Position numbers and translations under genes: made by a program
Shown: positions 12,311 through 24,516 of the stretch, piece by piece
Position numbering within the stretch: the stretch's first letter is position 1
Layout: each line of letters opens with the position of its first letter
The notes under the pieces: generated by a model
Databases searched by the model: none
Told to the model about the DNA's origin: nothing
Seen by the model: the letters and a program-made list of their open reading frames with translations, nothing else
Assembly: GCA_000711775.1 (NCBI GenBank)
Contig: ARYC01018558.1
Span: 28,612 to 92,611, forward strand
DNA length: 64,000 nucleotides
From: Oxytricha trifallax
Lineage: Eukaryota; Ciliophora; Spirotrichea; Sporadotrichida; Oxytrichidae
Direction: 5' to 3'

Positions 12311-13199
12311 AAAAACATATATTTAAGCTTAATATAATTATTTTAACTATACTTATATATGATTAATTAATGTTTTAAGACTTTTATAAAAGAATACAGT
12401 TTAATTTTCAAAATAACTTATGGGATATTAATTATTTTAAAGCATAATCTTAAAGCATCTTAGAAATTTGAATTCTAAGTTCCTTTTTAAATTTTACTAT
12501 AATTATATATAGATTTTAACAGTGTCAGAAAAAGATAGAAACATTTTCTAAATATAATTTAATTTGAAGATTTTCTGGATAGTAAATTATGTCAAAACAA
12601 AATTTATGAATCCAATAAGTACTATATGAAAAGTTTAGAAATCTAAACGTAATTAGTAGAACTCTATGAAGAAAAATTAGATTCATTAATTAAATTAAGC
12701 AAGAGAATTATATGGTCTTATAGGTACCATATTATTCTTGATTTTTAATATTTATTAAATAATATATAATTTTATTTAAAGCATATTTAGCTTATGCTTA
12801 ATTGCTAGTTTATTTAAAATCTTTGGTAATTTAAATTATTCAGGTGTTAATATATTGACTTTAGTTATAACCAAAATATTATATTTTAAGATATTAAAAA
12901 AATGGGGCTAACTAAAAAATACATGGATCATTTAATTCTTTGATTTTTAAGATTTTAACGAGAATTTGAATCTGTAATTAATTCTTGTTCCATTCATCAA
13001 AGTATGTGATCTATCACTCTCTATATCCTAAAATTATATGTTTTAATTCAAATGTGTTGCTGTTTGCTTTAATTTCCCTTAGAGAAAACTCAAAAAAGAG
13101 ATAGTTATGTTTTGTACACTGATGTTGTGAGATTCAAGAGAAGTGATGAAATCATTAGCAAAAAGAAATAGAACAACACGTAAACTCTAGAATTCAAAA
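12311..13199. other. AT-rich DNA, nothing recognised
   Basis: No supported gene. The 3' part may be the untranslated or N-terminal region of the LINE that starts just downstream, but no reading frame could be assigned. Confidence 0.4.
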
Positions 13200-15996
13200 T
13201 TTGCCTGCAAAACGTCAGAGGTTTGAACTCAAAACTTGAACAAGATATATTAATGAAAGAGATAGAGAGAAAGAATCACTACTAATAGCTTTGGTGAAAG
13301 CCAGGCAAGAAAAGTAAATTGGCCTAAACAAGTAGAACATAGAACAGACAAAATTTTCTAGGAATTTGAGGAGTATTAGTAATGAACAATGTGATATTCG
13401 AAATAACGGTAAAATCTATAAGATAATGCGTGACTTACACAATACTAAGAGTGGAAAGTTTCACTCTAAACATAATTACAACTTATTTACCACCTAACTT
13501 GAACGATGAGGTTAAGGAACTTAAAAATCGACATATTTACATGATAAAATCTTTAAGAATAGTGTAAAAACAGAGGATGGTTGTCATAGGAAATTTTAAC
13601 TGCCACATCAAACTAGTTGGAAAAAGTTTGAACAAAAACGTTTTAAAGGAATTTATTTATTATTTTGAATTTTATTTATAAATTTATAACCAGAGATCTT
13701 GAAACTCTCTAGAATTATTTTTGATAAAATCTATTTTTATGATATTTAGCATAAAAAATAATAACTTTAACTTGAATAATGAAATTTAATATATTAATAT
13801 TTTGAATACAAAATATAAAGCATAAAGTTAGCAATATACTATTATCTATTTTTTAAAGCTTAATTTTATATATATATATATACATTAATGTTATTACTTA
13901 TGAGACTAAGTATAAACAGTTTATATTGCTAAAATATATTATTAAATTTACTAATTAATTGTTTTTATTAATTCAAGAATCTCATATTTCTATTTAGAGT
14001 TGTAAAAATTCCATATAAAATTATTAATAAATGTAAATTCATAAGTGGAAATTATGAATCATAGTCATAATTTTTATTATCCACGAATTGGTTATATTAT
14101 CGAGTACTTAGAAAAAGGTTCTTTAACACTATGACTTTTATATCTTTATTAAAAATTATACTAATATCTATGGAATAGCTCTTTAGTAAAGTGATCATAA
14201 TAGTAAGATTCATAAAATACATGATCTTTATATACTTAAAAAACTATTTATTATTAACTTAAGTCATAATATTCAAAAGTTGAATATAATAAAGATAATG
14301 CTTACATGAAAATAGAGCATTAAGAAAATCTTATTTATGTATATTTTAAATACATTACCAACTTTTAAAAAGCTGGTAAAGCGTTACCTACTTTTGAAAA
14401 ATTGATAATACGTCTGAAAATCATTATATTTTTCTATTAATACCTCATCTTAGGTTTAACAGTAATGGAATAGAATTATTGCTCAGAGAGTGGAGACTCA
14501 TATTAAAGGTAATCACTAGATCAGGACTTTTCAAACATAAAAGCAAGCAAAATAATACTAGCAGACCATAAATTAATACAATTATAGCTCAAATTAAAAT
14601 TCAAGATGATAATTTAAACTTGTTTTTAATATAAGAATAATCAGTTTATGAGATAATAGGAAGTAGTGCTGGAAGACATTTCTTTAAGAAGCCATGGATA
14701 TAACAGCATACGACTTTTGGAAAACCTCATCAAATAATTTTTTGAAGATAATCTAGCAAAATAAACCAGGGGAAGAAATTGGTATCAACATTCACCGGAA
14801 TGTGCTGTAAGGAATAACTACACAAAGATAAAAGACGCATTCAAAGAAGTGAATGCACATTGGAAAGAAGCAATAAGAGACATGAAATATTGTTTAGATA
14901 AGAATGATGTAAAAGGCTTCTTTTACATCGCAAGAGACAAATAAAAAGTTAGAAAAAATATCAACGAATAAAAGGTTGACTATAATAGATGAAAGAATGG
15001 TGATAGGAGAGCAAACAAAAAGCGAATTCTCGGCTTTAATGGACAACTTTTTTTTAAAAAAATATATTAAAAATTAGACAGGAGGGATGAATTAATGAGC
15101 GAAGAGCATGAAGGATAGCTTCTGTAATGTAAGAGATGTAATTAGAAGTATAAAAGAATACAATTTTAACAGAGCCATAGGACTTTATGGATTTGATGAA
15201 AAAATGCTACTCAAATTTGAAAGAATGCAATAGTCAGTAAGTGTGAAAATAGAAAACTGGCTAAATGACCAAAAAATTTCAGAATACATTCAGGAGGCGA
15301 GGTTAAAACAACTGAGTAAAAATCAAAAGGATTTATACTCGGAAGTCAGCAATACAAGACCAGTAGTGATTATTCCCACACAAATATAATAGAAGAAAAT
15401 TAAAATCAACAAAGTCACCGAACTTAAGAGTGAAACACTAACAACAGGGAACTACCAGAACGGATTCTAAGAAAATTATGAGCAGTCACATAAATCGAAT
15501 AGGGATGTGAGAACACATAAAATTTTCAAGAACAAAGAGTAAATAAAGAGCAGCTTATCTATTTGTAGACCTCCAAAATGCATACAACTCAATCTGGAAA
15601 GACAAGTTACTTTTAATTTTAAGAAAAGAATAAGTATCTCAAAGGATAAAGTAATGGTAAGCCTGATAGAATAACAATACTCTGGGAACAAACTAAGTCT
15701 TTATAGGAAGAAATATCTAATAACCAAGGAGTAGCTAAAGAGAGTCGACTTCTGTAAATCTTTTTATCATTTAACTACAAGATGCGCTATACTCATAAAA
15801 ATAGTTAATTTAATAAAAATAGTGATAGCTAATAGCTTTCGTTGATGACATTCAGGAAATATAAAAAATCCTCAGCGATTCCGAATCATTAATAGGTTCA
15901 CAGAATTTTGAAAAAATACAAAATCAGTCAAAATTGTACAAAATTGAAGTTATAAAAATCCTGAATACAAAGGAATATATAATATTAATCCTGATA
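13200..15996 (+). pseudogene. LINE-type non-LTR retrotransposon polyprotein, broken (AP endonuclease and reverse transcriptase)
   Basis: The encoded protein would nick target DNA and copy its own RNA into the site. The endonuclease begins LQNVRGLNSKLEQD (13204) and carries VVIGNFNCH at about 13580-13606, matching the GDFNxH box of AP-type LINE endonucleases. Its C-terminal half resumes at about 14458 (NGIELLREWRL) after an 800-bp AT-rich interruption. The reverse transcriptase follows. RLKQLSKNQKD at about 15300 is the usual entry motif and NGFQEN the QxGF-like box. LFVDLQNAYNSIW is motif A, with its Asp at 15568-15570. AFVDDIQ is the catalytic FxDD box at 15838-15849. All parts need TAA/TAG read as Gln. 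At least four frameshifts or TGAs separate them, so it is dead. It is cut off at 16004 by the inserted element; no continuation was recognised after 18236. Confidence 0.85.
13660..14455. other. AT-rich interruption inside the LINE endonuclease
   Basis: The endonuclease homology stops near KSLNKN and resumes at NGIELL, so about 800 bp of gene-free AT-rich DNA separates the two halves. No terminal repeats or target duplication were found. It could be an eroded insertion or an internal eliminated sequence. Confidence 0.5.
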
Positions 15997-16004
15997 AATT
16001 CTTT
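15997..16004. repeat. 8-bp target duplication (AATTCTTT), left copy
   Basis: The same eight bases follow the right terminus at 18229-18236. It marks the element between as a cut-and-paste insertion into the LINE. Confidence 0.8.
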
Positions 16005-18228
16005 GGATGCCCCCCACATACCTGGAATTTTTTTTAATTCCAGTTTTAAATTTGAATTCCAATTTAAAACTGGAATTCCAGTTTTAAATCTGGAACTTTT
16101 TTTTAAAACTGGAATTCCAGATCTGAGAAAAATGTTCCAGATTTAAAACTGGAATTCCGGATTTAAATCTGGAACTTCATATTTAAAACTAGTATATATC
16201 AGACACAACTATGAAATTTGCTTTTAAATTTTTTTAATAAAAATCATTAATAAATTTTGACATTTTTTTATTTTTTATATTTTTAATTAGATTATTCTAA
16301 ATTATAATATTTTTTGAAAAAATTTTCAAACTGAGTAGGTATTTTTTATCTTAATATTACTTTCAATTTGTATATATTATTATTTAAAAAATTAATTTTA
16401 AATATAAAATTATGATTTATAAGATAATAAGTCTTTTTAATAAATGAAAATTAATTGAAAATATAATGCAAATATTAATATAAAAAATATATCATTTTTA
16501 ATAAATACATTTTAATAAAAAAGTTACTTTTGACATTCAAATGCAATTAGTGATGGTTAAAAAGTCTATAGACTTTTACTGCAAGTTTGAGTGTTTTATT
16601 AATATATATTTAGCATTTTAATTGAAATTCTATATGTAACCAAATTTCAAATTTTAGTTAAACTATCTTTATATATAGTGTATAATTAAGGATTCAAACA
16701 TAGATAGAATATACTTATATCTTGATATAATTAATAATTTTTATAAGGAATTCTTAGTAACTATAAGAAAAATATTCTAAATTAAAATTAGTAGATGATA
16801 AATTAATATATTTAATGATTAGTGTGCTTAACATTGCACTTTGGTAAACTTATAATTCTGAATATAATTGTCAAAATTTAACATAGACCCTCTAATCATA
16901 AATGATAAATTTTAAGTGTAAACTAATTTTGGAAATTTGATTACGCATGTAAATTAAATTAAAATATTAACTATATATTAAATTAGTTTAAAAATCAACA
17001 TGGAGTCAAACTAAAAATTATAAAAATTAATGAATGTATAGATTATCAAACATACTAGAACTATCTTAAGATAAGAAAATATATTTAAAAAATATACTTA
17101 TAAAATTTAAAAGAGTAAGATCTTTATTATAATGATTAATTAAAGATTTATTTTACTTAATATTAGATATAGTCAAATAGTTTAAACAATATAATTAATC
17201 ATATATTATAATAATTTTATCTGAACTTGAACGCACTGATCCAAGACTAATGCAAGTATATGTACCCATATGATAAAGTAACAAAAATAACATTTATATA
17301 ACATAATTTTACTTAATAAAGGGTAACTAACAATTTCAATCATCCTTTATAAGTCTATGAATTTAAACTATTGCATTGCCATTATTATTGAAATATTCTC
17401 TAAAATCCAGATTTAAAAATATGAAATTCTTCATAATTAAAATCGTCAATGAAAAAGTCAAATAACTATAATTTAATTTTTAACTATAAGGATTATTTTT
17501 AAAATAATTACAATACATTACAAAGTTATTAATAGGAGGTAAAAATTATATACAAACTATTACTGATTACAGAAAAAGAGTTAATTTTTTGGATTAGATC
17601 GCTAAAATATATAATTAATAAATTATAAATGTGTATTTCTTTATTATATACCATTAAAATTTAAACAGTCTTTAATAAATGGGGTTTTATACAATTCTAT
17701 TACTAAGTCAAAGTTATTTATAAAAGATTTAAAAAAAAACAACTGATAATAATTATATAAAAAAATATTATAAAATAAAGGGTAGGAATGTTTTTAGAAA
17801 AAAAAATTTTATTTTTATAATAGTACCTATTAAAATATGCAAAATTTTAAAGATTCATAAATGGCAAATATACTATTTCATCAAAAATAATAGATTTAAT
17901 TATTTTTAAATAGAAGATATTTTTAAGAGTTTTTTTCTTAAAATAAATAATAATTGGAAATATAAAAATTTATAAATTTTATTGATAAATATTAATTGGA
18001 AAAAAATATATTTTTTTTGAATAGATATTAATTAAAAAAATAAAAATTATTTGAAAGATTCCAGATCTGGAAAAAAAATTCCAGATTTATATCTGGAATT
18101 CCAGTTCTAAATCTGGAATAAATAATTTTTTTTTTTGTTCCAGATTTAAAACTGGAATTTATTTTCCAGATCTGGAATTCAAATTTAAAACTGGAATCTA
18201 AAAAATTCCAGGTATGTGGGGGGCATCC
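16005..18228. mobile_element. 2.2-kb non-autonomous element with tandem-repeat inverted ends, 8-bp duplication
   Basis: The termini are GGATGCCCCCCACATACC and its exact inverse. Each arm, about 170 bp, is built of imperfect tandem copies of a motif based on CTGGAATTCCAG with TTTAAAT linkers (16025-16190 and 18055-18210). The 1.86-kb core is extremely AT-rich and holds no gene I can support. It inserted into the LINE and duplicated AATTCTTT. The duplication length, GG termini and repeat-built arms match the Merlin element and its relatives here, so a Merlin-type transposase may mobilise it. hAT elements also make 8-bp duplications, so the assignment is inferential. Confidence 0.8.
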
Positions 18229-19160
18229 AATTCTTTATATTTTAAATTACATTTTATTAATATTTATAACTTTAAATGGTTGAAGTCTTAAGTATTACAA
18301 CATGCATTTTCTATATTCTAATCAATTACTTAAATGAAAAAGGTTGAAATTTTAAAATCAATAATTCACAGTTAAATATAAAATTGAACTTTGTTCTTAT
18401 TCATTTAGCTAAAATCGTAAATATTCGAGTGAATATATAGATTTAAGATCAACATTTTTTGCGAAACTTTTTTATATAATATCTCTGAAAGTCGACCAAC
18501 TTTATTTCTCTGATTAATTTCATAAAGTCTTCAAGGCTCTCAATCAAATCATGCTCCTTTTAGTCATCTGACATTGCTTCTAGAAGCACTTTGCTGAATT
18601 GTTTTTATTGATGAGACTACTAGCTGCATAAGCTTGTCGAGCTCTCGATTGAATATATTACATCATATATAGAATCTGTTACTCTGGCAGCTTTGATATA
18701 GGAAAATATTTTGACATCAATGCTAACATACTCCGCAAACTCATGCCTCTCATTTATAGATATTGACTCTATGAATCGATGTCGTATGCTATTAATACTG
18801 AGGCATCATTTCTGAATCTAGTATTTTATCCATAACTTTGGTCCTGCCCAAATATCAATATCCCATTTTACAACGATTGAATTTCCTTTAGAGTTGCTTG
18901 GGATATACTCACTTTCACTTTAATTTAATCCATTTGTGTTATCATGTTCATTACAATGAGTTTCTCATGGCCATTACAAAAGATTATGATAGGGGCAGTA
19001 AGGTATTTCTCTTTGATCTCTTTCTTTACTTTTGCCAGCCTATCTTCTATACTTGAACAAATGACTACTTCTCCGCCTTAATCATAGCTCAATTCATTTA
19101 AAAGTTCGTATTCGCTCTTGAACTTCTAAACTTTGGGTCTTATGCACACTTGGGCAAGCA

Positions 19161-19613
19161 CTCAATAAAAATTTGAATATTTACCCAGAATTAGATAATA
19201 ATCAGCGATATTTTAACCACACTCCATCCCTAACAGATATATTATTTAGGATATAGTGTGCTATAGTGTGAAATTAATTAATAATTTATATAAAACTTAT
19301 AAAAACAACATTTAATTTTTAATGATAATTAATTCCATTTCATACTACATTAATTAAACGATTAAATATGATACAATTAAAAACTTTTTATAAAGAAGAA
19401 TATAATAGTCAAGATGATTAAAAAATATATATTAATTACTAAATGCTGTCTATTATTAATGAAACTTTGTTTTTATAAGTTAATATAAATTATTAATTCA
19501 TTTAACACAATAGCGCACTCTATCCTGAATAATATGACTGTTAGGGATGGAGAGCTGTTAAAATATTGCTTATTATTATCTAATTCTTGGTAAATATTCA
19601 AATTTTTATTGAG
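19161..19613. mobile_element. Foldback element inside the helicase gene
   Basis: The arms at 19161-19307 and 19468-19613 are inverted copies (roughly 85-90% identical), with a 160-bp AT-rich spacer and ends beginning CTCAATAAAAATTTG. The helicase reading continues on both sides, from SATYNEGIQR to VLAQVCIRPK. This fits an inserted MITE better than a duplicated exon. No target duplication is clear. Confidence 0.6.
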
Positions 19614-21256
19614 TCTTTGAATGCCTTCGTTGTAGGTAGCGCTGAAAATGTATGACTTGCTCAATCCTAAATCCCACAGACCATAAATTTTGCCATCAAG
19701 GTGGAGAAAATGATGCTTCCAAGCAATTCGATCGAACTCATCAATGATAAGAATATCATAGGCCCTTTTTGTTTATAGAAGTTCTCGATTGTTTCTATTT
19801 GCAACTGAATTGCTAGGGGTTGAGGGAATTTCTAAGTTTGCAATTTCAGAATTAAGTCTGGAACAAAGATAAGAACCTTCTTGCCTTACTAAATCCAATA
19901 GCAAGTCAAAATTCCCTAAACTCAAGTTTTTCCAGAAGCTGTAGGCATTTAAATCTAAATATTATCCTAGGAGTGGTTTAAAATAATTTCAGCTATAGTT
20001 GATTAATAAATTGAGTGCTTGTAATCCTTGCATGTTTCCTCCATTTATTGGGAGCTTCTGTGAATCTCATTAATATACATTAAATGATCAGCTTTCGCAG
20101 TCTTTAAGAACTTCTTCCAAACTTCCTAACTTTTGCGCTCAATATCTGATTAGACTCTCTTATTTTATAAACAAGGTTGAAGCTTGCTGAGTTCTCTCTT
20201 GCACAGAGTCTCCTCATAATTAAAGATTGACTCTAATTAATCAAGCTCATAGTCTTTAACAGTTTAGAGGACCATAACTAGCCGCTCTATTTATAGATTA
20301 ATGTGCGAACGATTAGAGAGCATTGACAAAAGTATCTCCACTATAAAAAAATAAATGAGCTCGCTTAGTATGCTGGAGGGATTCTGATTTACCTTTGAAA
20401 TTGAAATCTTAGCAATCATGCCCTCTCTGTAAAGTTTATTCATTTATTAAATTGTTAGTATGAAGTCATTATAGAGAAAATTTTCTTTGAATTTCACTAT
20501 TAGCCCAGCTTTATTTTAATTGAAATCATTATTGATAAAGAATTGTTGAAAGAAGTTAAAACTCTCAATTGAGAAATAGTTTTTAATGATGATAATGAGG
20601 TTAATTCTACAATAAACCCACTAATCTCATAGTCGTTGGCTAGTTTTAATCCTTTAGATGTCTATTTATTGATGATTACATAATTCCCAACAATTTTTTC
20701 TCAGACTTATCAAATATTTGAGTATCAATGTTGTATTTTAAATTTGGGAAGAGCTTGTGAATGAGGGTCTTGCCTAGCTATGGTAACACTTTTATGATAG
20801 ATGGTCTGCCAAGTGGAACTTAAAAATCTGGGATTAGGAATAATTTATGAGTTCTTTTTCGATTTGCTGGATTTCTCTAGTCTTAAACAGTTTAATTATA
20901 TATTTTTGTTTAAGGTAAAGCTAAGCCTCTACACAATTATTATAGAATTAATTATCTGAGATTAGACACTAATTCAACTTTTAAACTAGTTTTATATGAA
21001 AACCCTCATCAAGATCTGCAAAATTTTTGATAGCAAGTAGCGATAGCTATGAAACGTCAGCTAAATCTTAATTGGATTATTGAGAACTCTCGTTCGACAA
21101 TTTGGTTCTAGACTTCCAGTAACCTTTGTCAATCAGTGCTTTCAATTCTAAAGTTGATCCTCTTTCTTGGAGATGTGATTCTTCCTTAATCTTTCATCCT
21201 AGCAGAGCTCTTTTTTAAGATTATCTTTATAATCGGATAAAATTTTTCACAAGCTC

Positions 21257-21264
21257 ACAATCTA
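21257..21264. repeat. 8-bp target duplication (ACAATCTA), left copy
   Basis: An identical octamer lies at 22998-23005, immediately outside the right terminus. Both copies are perfect, which suggests a fairly recent insertion. Confidence 0.85.
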
Positions 21265-21616
21265 GGGTGTTGTAGTCAATTGCTCACTGAGGTAACAATT
21301 GCTCACTGTGCATGTCAATTGCTCACTCCAGTAACAATTGCTCACTCCCGTAACAATTGCTCACTGTATAATATATTTACAATCTTTATTTGCGAGAGCT
21401 GGGAAACTATATATAACAAAGCAGGGTCTTAGGGGTGCAGCCCCTAACGAGGTCACAAGGGGCAGAGCCCCTTGTAATCGCAATGCGATAAAAAGTAATT
21501 GCAGGGGTCTAGGGGGCGGCAGCCCCAAGTGGGAGGGAATTTCGGGGGAGGGCAAAGCACTCCCCCGAAAAACCCATTTGACCATTTATGTAAGAAAAAT
21601 GATGGATTATGTGTAA
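21265..21616. repeat. Left inverted arm of the Merlin element
   Basis: It contains the terminal GGGTGTTGTAG, five CAATTGCTCAC units with variable 8-13 nt linkers, and a GC-rich block of short inverted repeats. The right arm (22600-22997) has seven units, so the number of units has drifted between the arms. Confidence 0.85.
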
Positions 21617-21893
21617 AATTTAATCGTTAAAATATAATATTAAAATGGAATCTTTTTTTTCATAAGTTAAGTAAACACAATATTAAACAGAAACTTAATA
21701 AGTACTTAAACGCTCTAATGTCTTGGGTATTATTAAGAAAAATCTTTAATGCCGTCATTGTTAAGCTTAGATGTCTATTAAATTCTATCATCAAAATCAT
21801 AGTTTAGAAAGTCTACTTTATGAATGTGATATATATAAGTGCAGGTCAAGATATTCAATAAGATAAGGTCTTTAAATATACTGGCCCTCAAAT

Positions 21894-22598
21894 ATGTTAT
21901 TAAAAACCTTTGACGAAGTTATATTCAATCTTTTTCCTTCAGGTGTAAATATATCGGAAGCAGTCGAGTACCTTTAAGATAATCATTAATTAAGGACTAC
22001 AAGATAATCAATTAGCTAAATATATCAAAGATTATGAAGCATCATAAAAGAAAAGATGCTTATAGAAGAGCAAAGTTTCATATTAAAAAACAATGTCCAA
22101 GTAGACGAGTCACTTTGGACTCATAGATCTCTAAAGTTCAGTTTTCCAGAAGATACAATTTATGATAGATAAATTTGGATCGTAGGTTTAATTGAAGAAG
22201 GTAGTTAAAGATGTAAAATATTCAATGTCCAAAATAGGACAACATAAACATTAGAAGCATTAATAGCATAAAATGTCGAGAGACACAGTATAGTCCATAC
22301 AGACGGTTGGTCAAGTTATTTAGGAATAAATTGGGAAGAACTAGAAATTCAACATAAGAGACATATTCATTAATCTTAAAACGGTATATAAAGAACAATG
22401 GAACATAGTAATTTAATAGAGGGGCTCTGGGCAGTTCTGAAGTATCATATCAAGCATGTTTATAATACATTACCAGGCAGCCCATAATAAATAGAACCAT
22501 ATTTATTTGAAGCTCAATGGAGAAGAAATTTAGCTTAATTTAATTCATATGACCGTTAATAATATATATAACACACATTTAACATAAACAATATATGA
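21894..22598 (+). CDS. Merlin/IS1016-type DDE transposase with one in-frame TGA
   Basis: The enzyme would excise and insert the surrounding element. ATG at 21894 and TGA at 22596-22598 give 234 codons with TAA/TAG as Gln. A single internal TGA is at codon 48 (22035-22037) and the frame is unbroken on both sides. The N-terminal part (NLFPSGVNISEAVEYLQ) looks like a helix-turn-helix. The ISXO2-like DDE core follows: VQVDESLWTH (first Asp at 22104), IWIVGLIEEG, VHTDGWSSYLG (second Asp at 22302) and HSNLIEGLWAVLK (Glu at 22419). It closes with EAQWRRNLAQ, the typical FxWRxR-like end. All three catalytic residues are present. Merlin transposases are commonly somewhat longer and carry a zinc ribbon, which is not seen here. 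The TGA makes it a likely single-mutation pseudogene, unless it is read through or an ATG downstream of the TGA is used. Confidence 0.9.
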
Positions 22599-22599
22599 A

Positions 22600-22997
22600 T
22601 ATTTTAACGATTAAATTTTACACATAATCCATCATACATAATCCATCATTTTTCTTACATAAATGGTCAAATGGGTTTTTCGGGGGAGGGCTTTGCCCTT
22701 CCCCGAAACCCCCTCCCACTTGGGGCTGCCGCCCCATAGACCCCTGCAATTACTTTTTATCGCATTCTGATTACAAGGGGCTCTGCCCCTTGTAAGACCC
22801 TGCTTTGTTATATATATTTTCCCAGCTCTCGCAAATAAAGATTGTAAATTTATTATACAGTGAGCAATTGTTACGGGAGTGGGCAATTGTTACTGGAGTG
22901 AGCAATTGTTACGTGAGTGAGCAATTGTTACTGGAGTGAGCAATTGACATGCATAGTGAGCAATTGTTACCTAAGTGAGCATTTGACTACAACACCC
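22600..22997. repeat. Right inverted arm of the Merlin element
   Basis: Inverse of the left arm with seven GTGAGCAATTG-type units. It has a local duplication of CATAATCCATCAT at about 22622-22650 that the left arm lacks. Confidence 0.85.
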
Positions 22998-23689
22998 ACA
23001 ATCTAGTTCACTTATGGGATATTAAAAAAGTATTGGATGATATTGAATGCCCTGTAAGTTTTTTTTAAAGTCATTGGTTATTGCACTAAGAGCTCTCTTA
23101 GACTCAGCACAAAGCTCCTTGCCATATTATTGATCATAATACTTTTTTAACTCAGCGTAGGATTGTTTATTTCTAGAATAATCTTCCTTGAATCGATATT
23201 TCTAGTCTCTTTTATTTAGATCTGCCAATGGTTTTTACTTTACATAGTGCACAGACTTGGTATATGATAGTTTAGATTAATAGCAAGAATCATCGCTATC
23301 GTGCAATGAACTTTGAGAGTCGCTCATTATAAAATTTTGAATCTATGATTTTTTTAAACTTAAAATCTTTTTCATTTAAATCGCTTGACATAAAATTTTA
23401 ACTTCAGTATCAAATGTGATTATATAATGGGAAGAATCAATACAAATTTTAAAAAAATAAAATCACAAAATCCAGTAAAGAATGATTAATCATAGAAAAA
23501 CAATAGAAATAACCATAAAAAACACAGCAAAAATTTCATATTTTTGGAGGAAAAAATCGCAGAGGCCTCCTGCTTTTTTAAAAAAATTTATACTCACTAA
23601 GATTTTTTCACATTCACAATAATCATTTCGACTAAACTCGTTGTTTTTCATATTGTTTATGTGAGTTATATTATTTTTCTTTAATTAGC

Positions 23690-24516
23690 TATACGGAATA
23701 TCATTTATGAAGTTAATTTCTCAAAAGATATCGTTTCAGAAATTTCAGATACAGCATTTTTGAAGAAGTCTCCTCACGAGCTTGTGGAGAAGCTTAAGTC
23801 CAAAGTAGACATCTACTCTTATCTAACTGATATTCGTAATTAATTTGCCACTTACATATATAGTGGGATACTACATGCCACAAATAGAAGGTATCAAAAG
23901 AGAGTACCTAAGACTAATTTCAAGGGAAGCAAAAGCTTTTGAAAATGGACTAGATGAAGATGGTGAAGGTCCCTAAGTAAGATGAACTATCAGTAAGACA
24001 GCTGTAATTACAAGTGTGCGACAATTAGGAGTTGAGCATCTACCTGCCTGATATGCCAGAGAAGTCCAATCCTATAGACAGGCAATACTTCTTCAAAGTT
24101 TTCAATACAATTCAACAAGAGTATCTTTCACATATCATCAACAAGTCAAGGGGAAACAGAAATATCGTGAATGGTTAAGGATCGAAGAACGACTTCATTC
24201 TCATTTCTGATGATTGGTTCTCTCAACTAACCAGCCATCCCTTTTTCTCAAGTATCTTAATCTATGTATAAATTAATAAAATTTAGAAAAATCGGGGAGG
24301 ACTATGCAGCTCTTGAATGCTTAAACTAAACTAATGAAGGCCTGGAAGTCTAAGCAGCCGCCTCTCAAAGTTTTGTGCCTTAAGGGATTTAAAGGAATTA
24401 AGCATGCCTCATCTAGCAAATGGATAAAAACAAGTGATGGATCTCGGCTCATGGAGATAAACACTAAAATGTTTTAGTCTTAATCGGACGCTGACACCAT
24501 AACAACAACTCAATGA
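23690..24516 (+). pseudogene. Homologue of the TBE 22-kDa protein, frameshifted
   Basis: No function is known for this family. Across three frames the translation aligns by eye with the protein at 30414. VGYYMPQIEGIKREYLRLI matches VGLFLPTMEGTKISFLRAI. RQYFFKVFNTIQQEYL matches RNYFFGILATIKGDYL. ISDDWFSQLTSHPFFSS matches ISESWLQELQKHPYISS. The N-terminal part reads HELVEKLKSKVDIYSYL. After the shared region a further stretch (YAALECLNQTNEGLEVQ, then LMEINTKMFQSQSD) runs to TGA at 24514-24516. The coding region is therefore about 275 codons, longer than the 193 codons open in TBE. TGAs at several points and at least two shifts show decay. It is divergent from the helicase gene and convergent with the transposase, exactly as in TBE. 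Confidence 0.75.

Larger units (their letters stand above)
21265..22997. mobile_element. Merlin-superfamily DNA transposon, nearly complete, 1733 bp
   Basis: The ends are GGGTGTTGTAGTC and its inverse, with perfect 8-bp duplications of ACAATCTA. Each arm of about 350-400 bp has two parts. The outer part is a tandem array of CAATTGCTCAC units, about five on the left (21274-21366) and seven on the right (22858-22990). The inner part is a GC-rich block of nested small palindromes such as GGGGCAGAGCCCC (left 21423-21573, right about 22680-22805). A single transposase gene lies between the arms. The element sits in the helicase gene on the plus strand. Terminal GG, 8-bp duplication and an ISXO2-type DDE transposase are the defining features of Merlin. 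Confidence 0.9.
18544..23327 (-). pseudogene. SF2 helicase of a TBE-like element, interrupted by two insertions
   Basis: A probable ATG lies at 23327 (MSDSQSSLHDSDD) and the last TGA at 18544-18546. Removing the Merlin insertion leaves a long, poorly conserved N-terminal region of about 540 residues followed by a helicase core. Motif I is IQMPTASGKT (19948-19925), followed at once by a TGA. Motif Ia is KKVLIFVPDLILKLQ, and after a frameshift motif II is LIIDEFDRIAW (about 19750-19720). Motif III is YIFSATYN (about 19655-19630). The second RecA domain shows IIIFCNG (near 18980), a DQSYGQNTRF motif and QYLQMRGMSLRS, a degraded motif VI in which the usual GR is GM. A foldback sits between motifs III and IV. 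Several frameshifts and TGAs show that it is dead. It lies divergently upstream of a TBE 22-kDa homologue, the place where TBE carries its zinc-finger kinase. Confidence 0.75.

Noticed and set aside
15934..16146. 70-aa plus-strand ORF
   Set aside because: Joins the truncated LINE end to the repeat units of the inserted element; a chance fusion.
21423..21573. GC-rich block as tRNA or other RNA gene
   Set aside because: It consists of small nested palindromes repeated in both arms of the Merlin element and shows no cloverleaf.
21338..21616. 92-aa ORF and its antisense partner in the Merlin arm
   Set aside because: Lies in the terminal inverted arm and appears again, inverted, at 22632-22886. 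It is repeat sequence read as protein.
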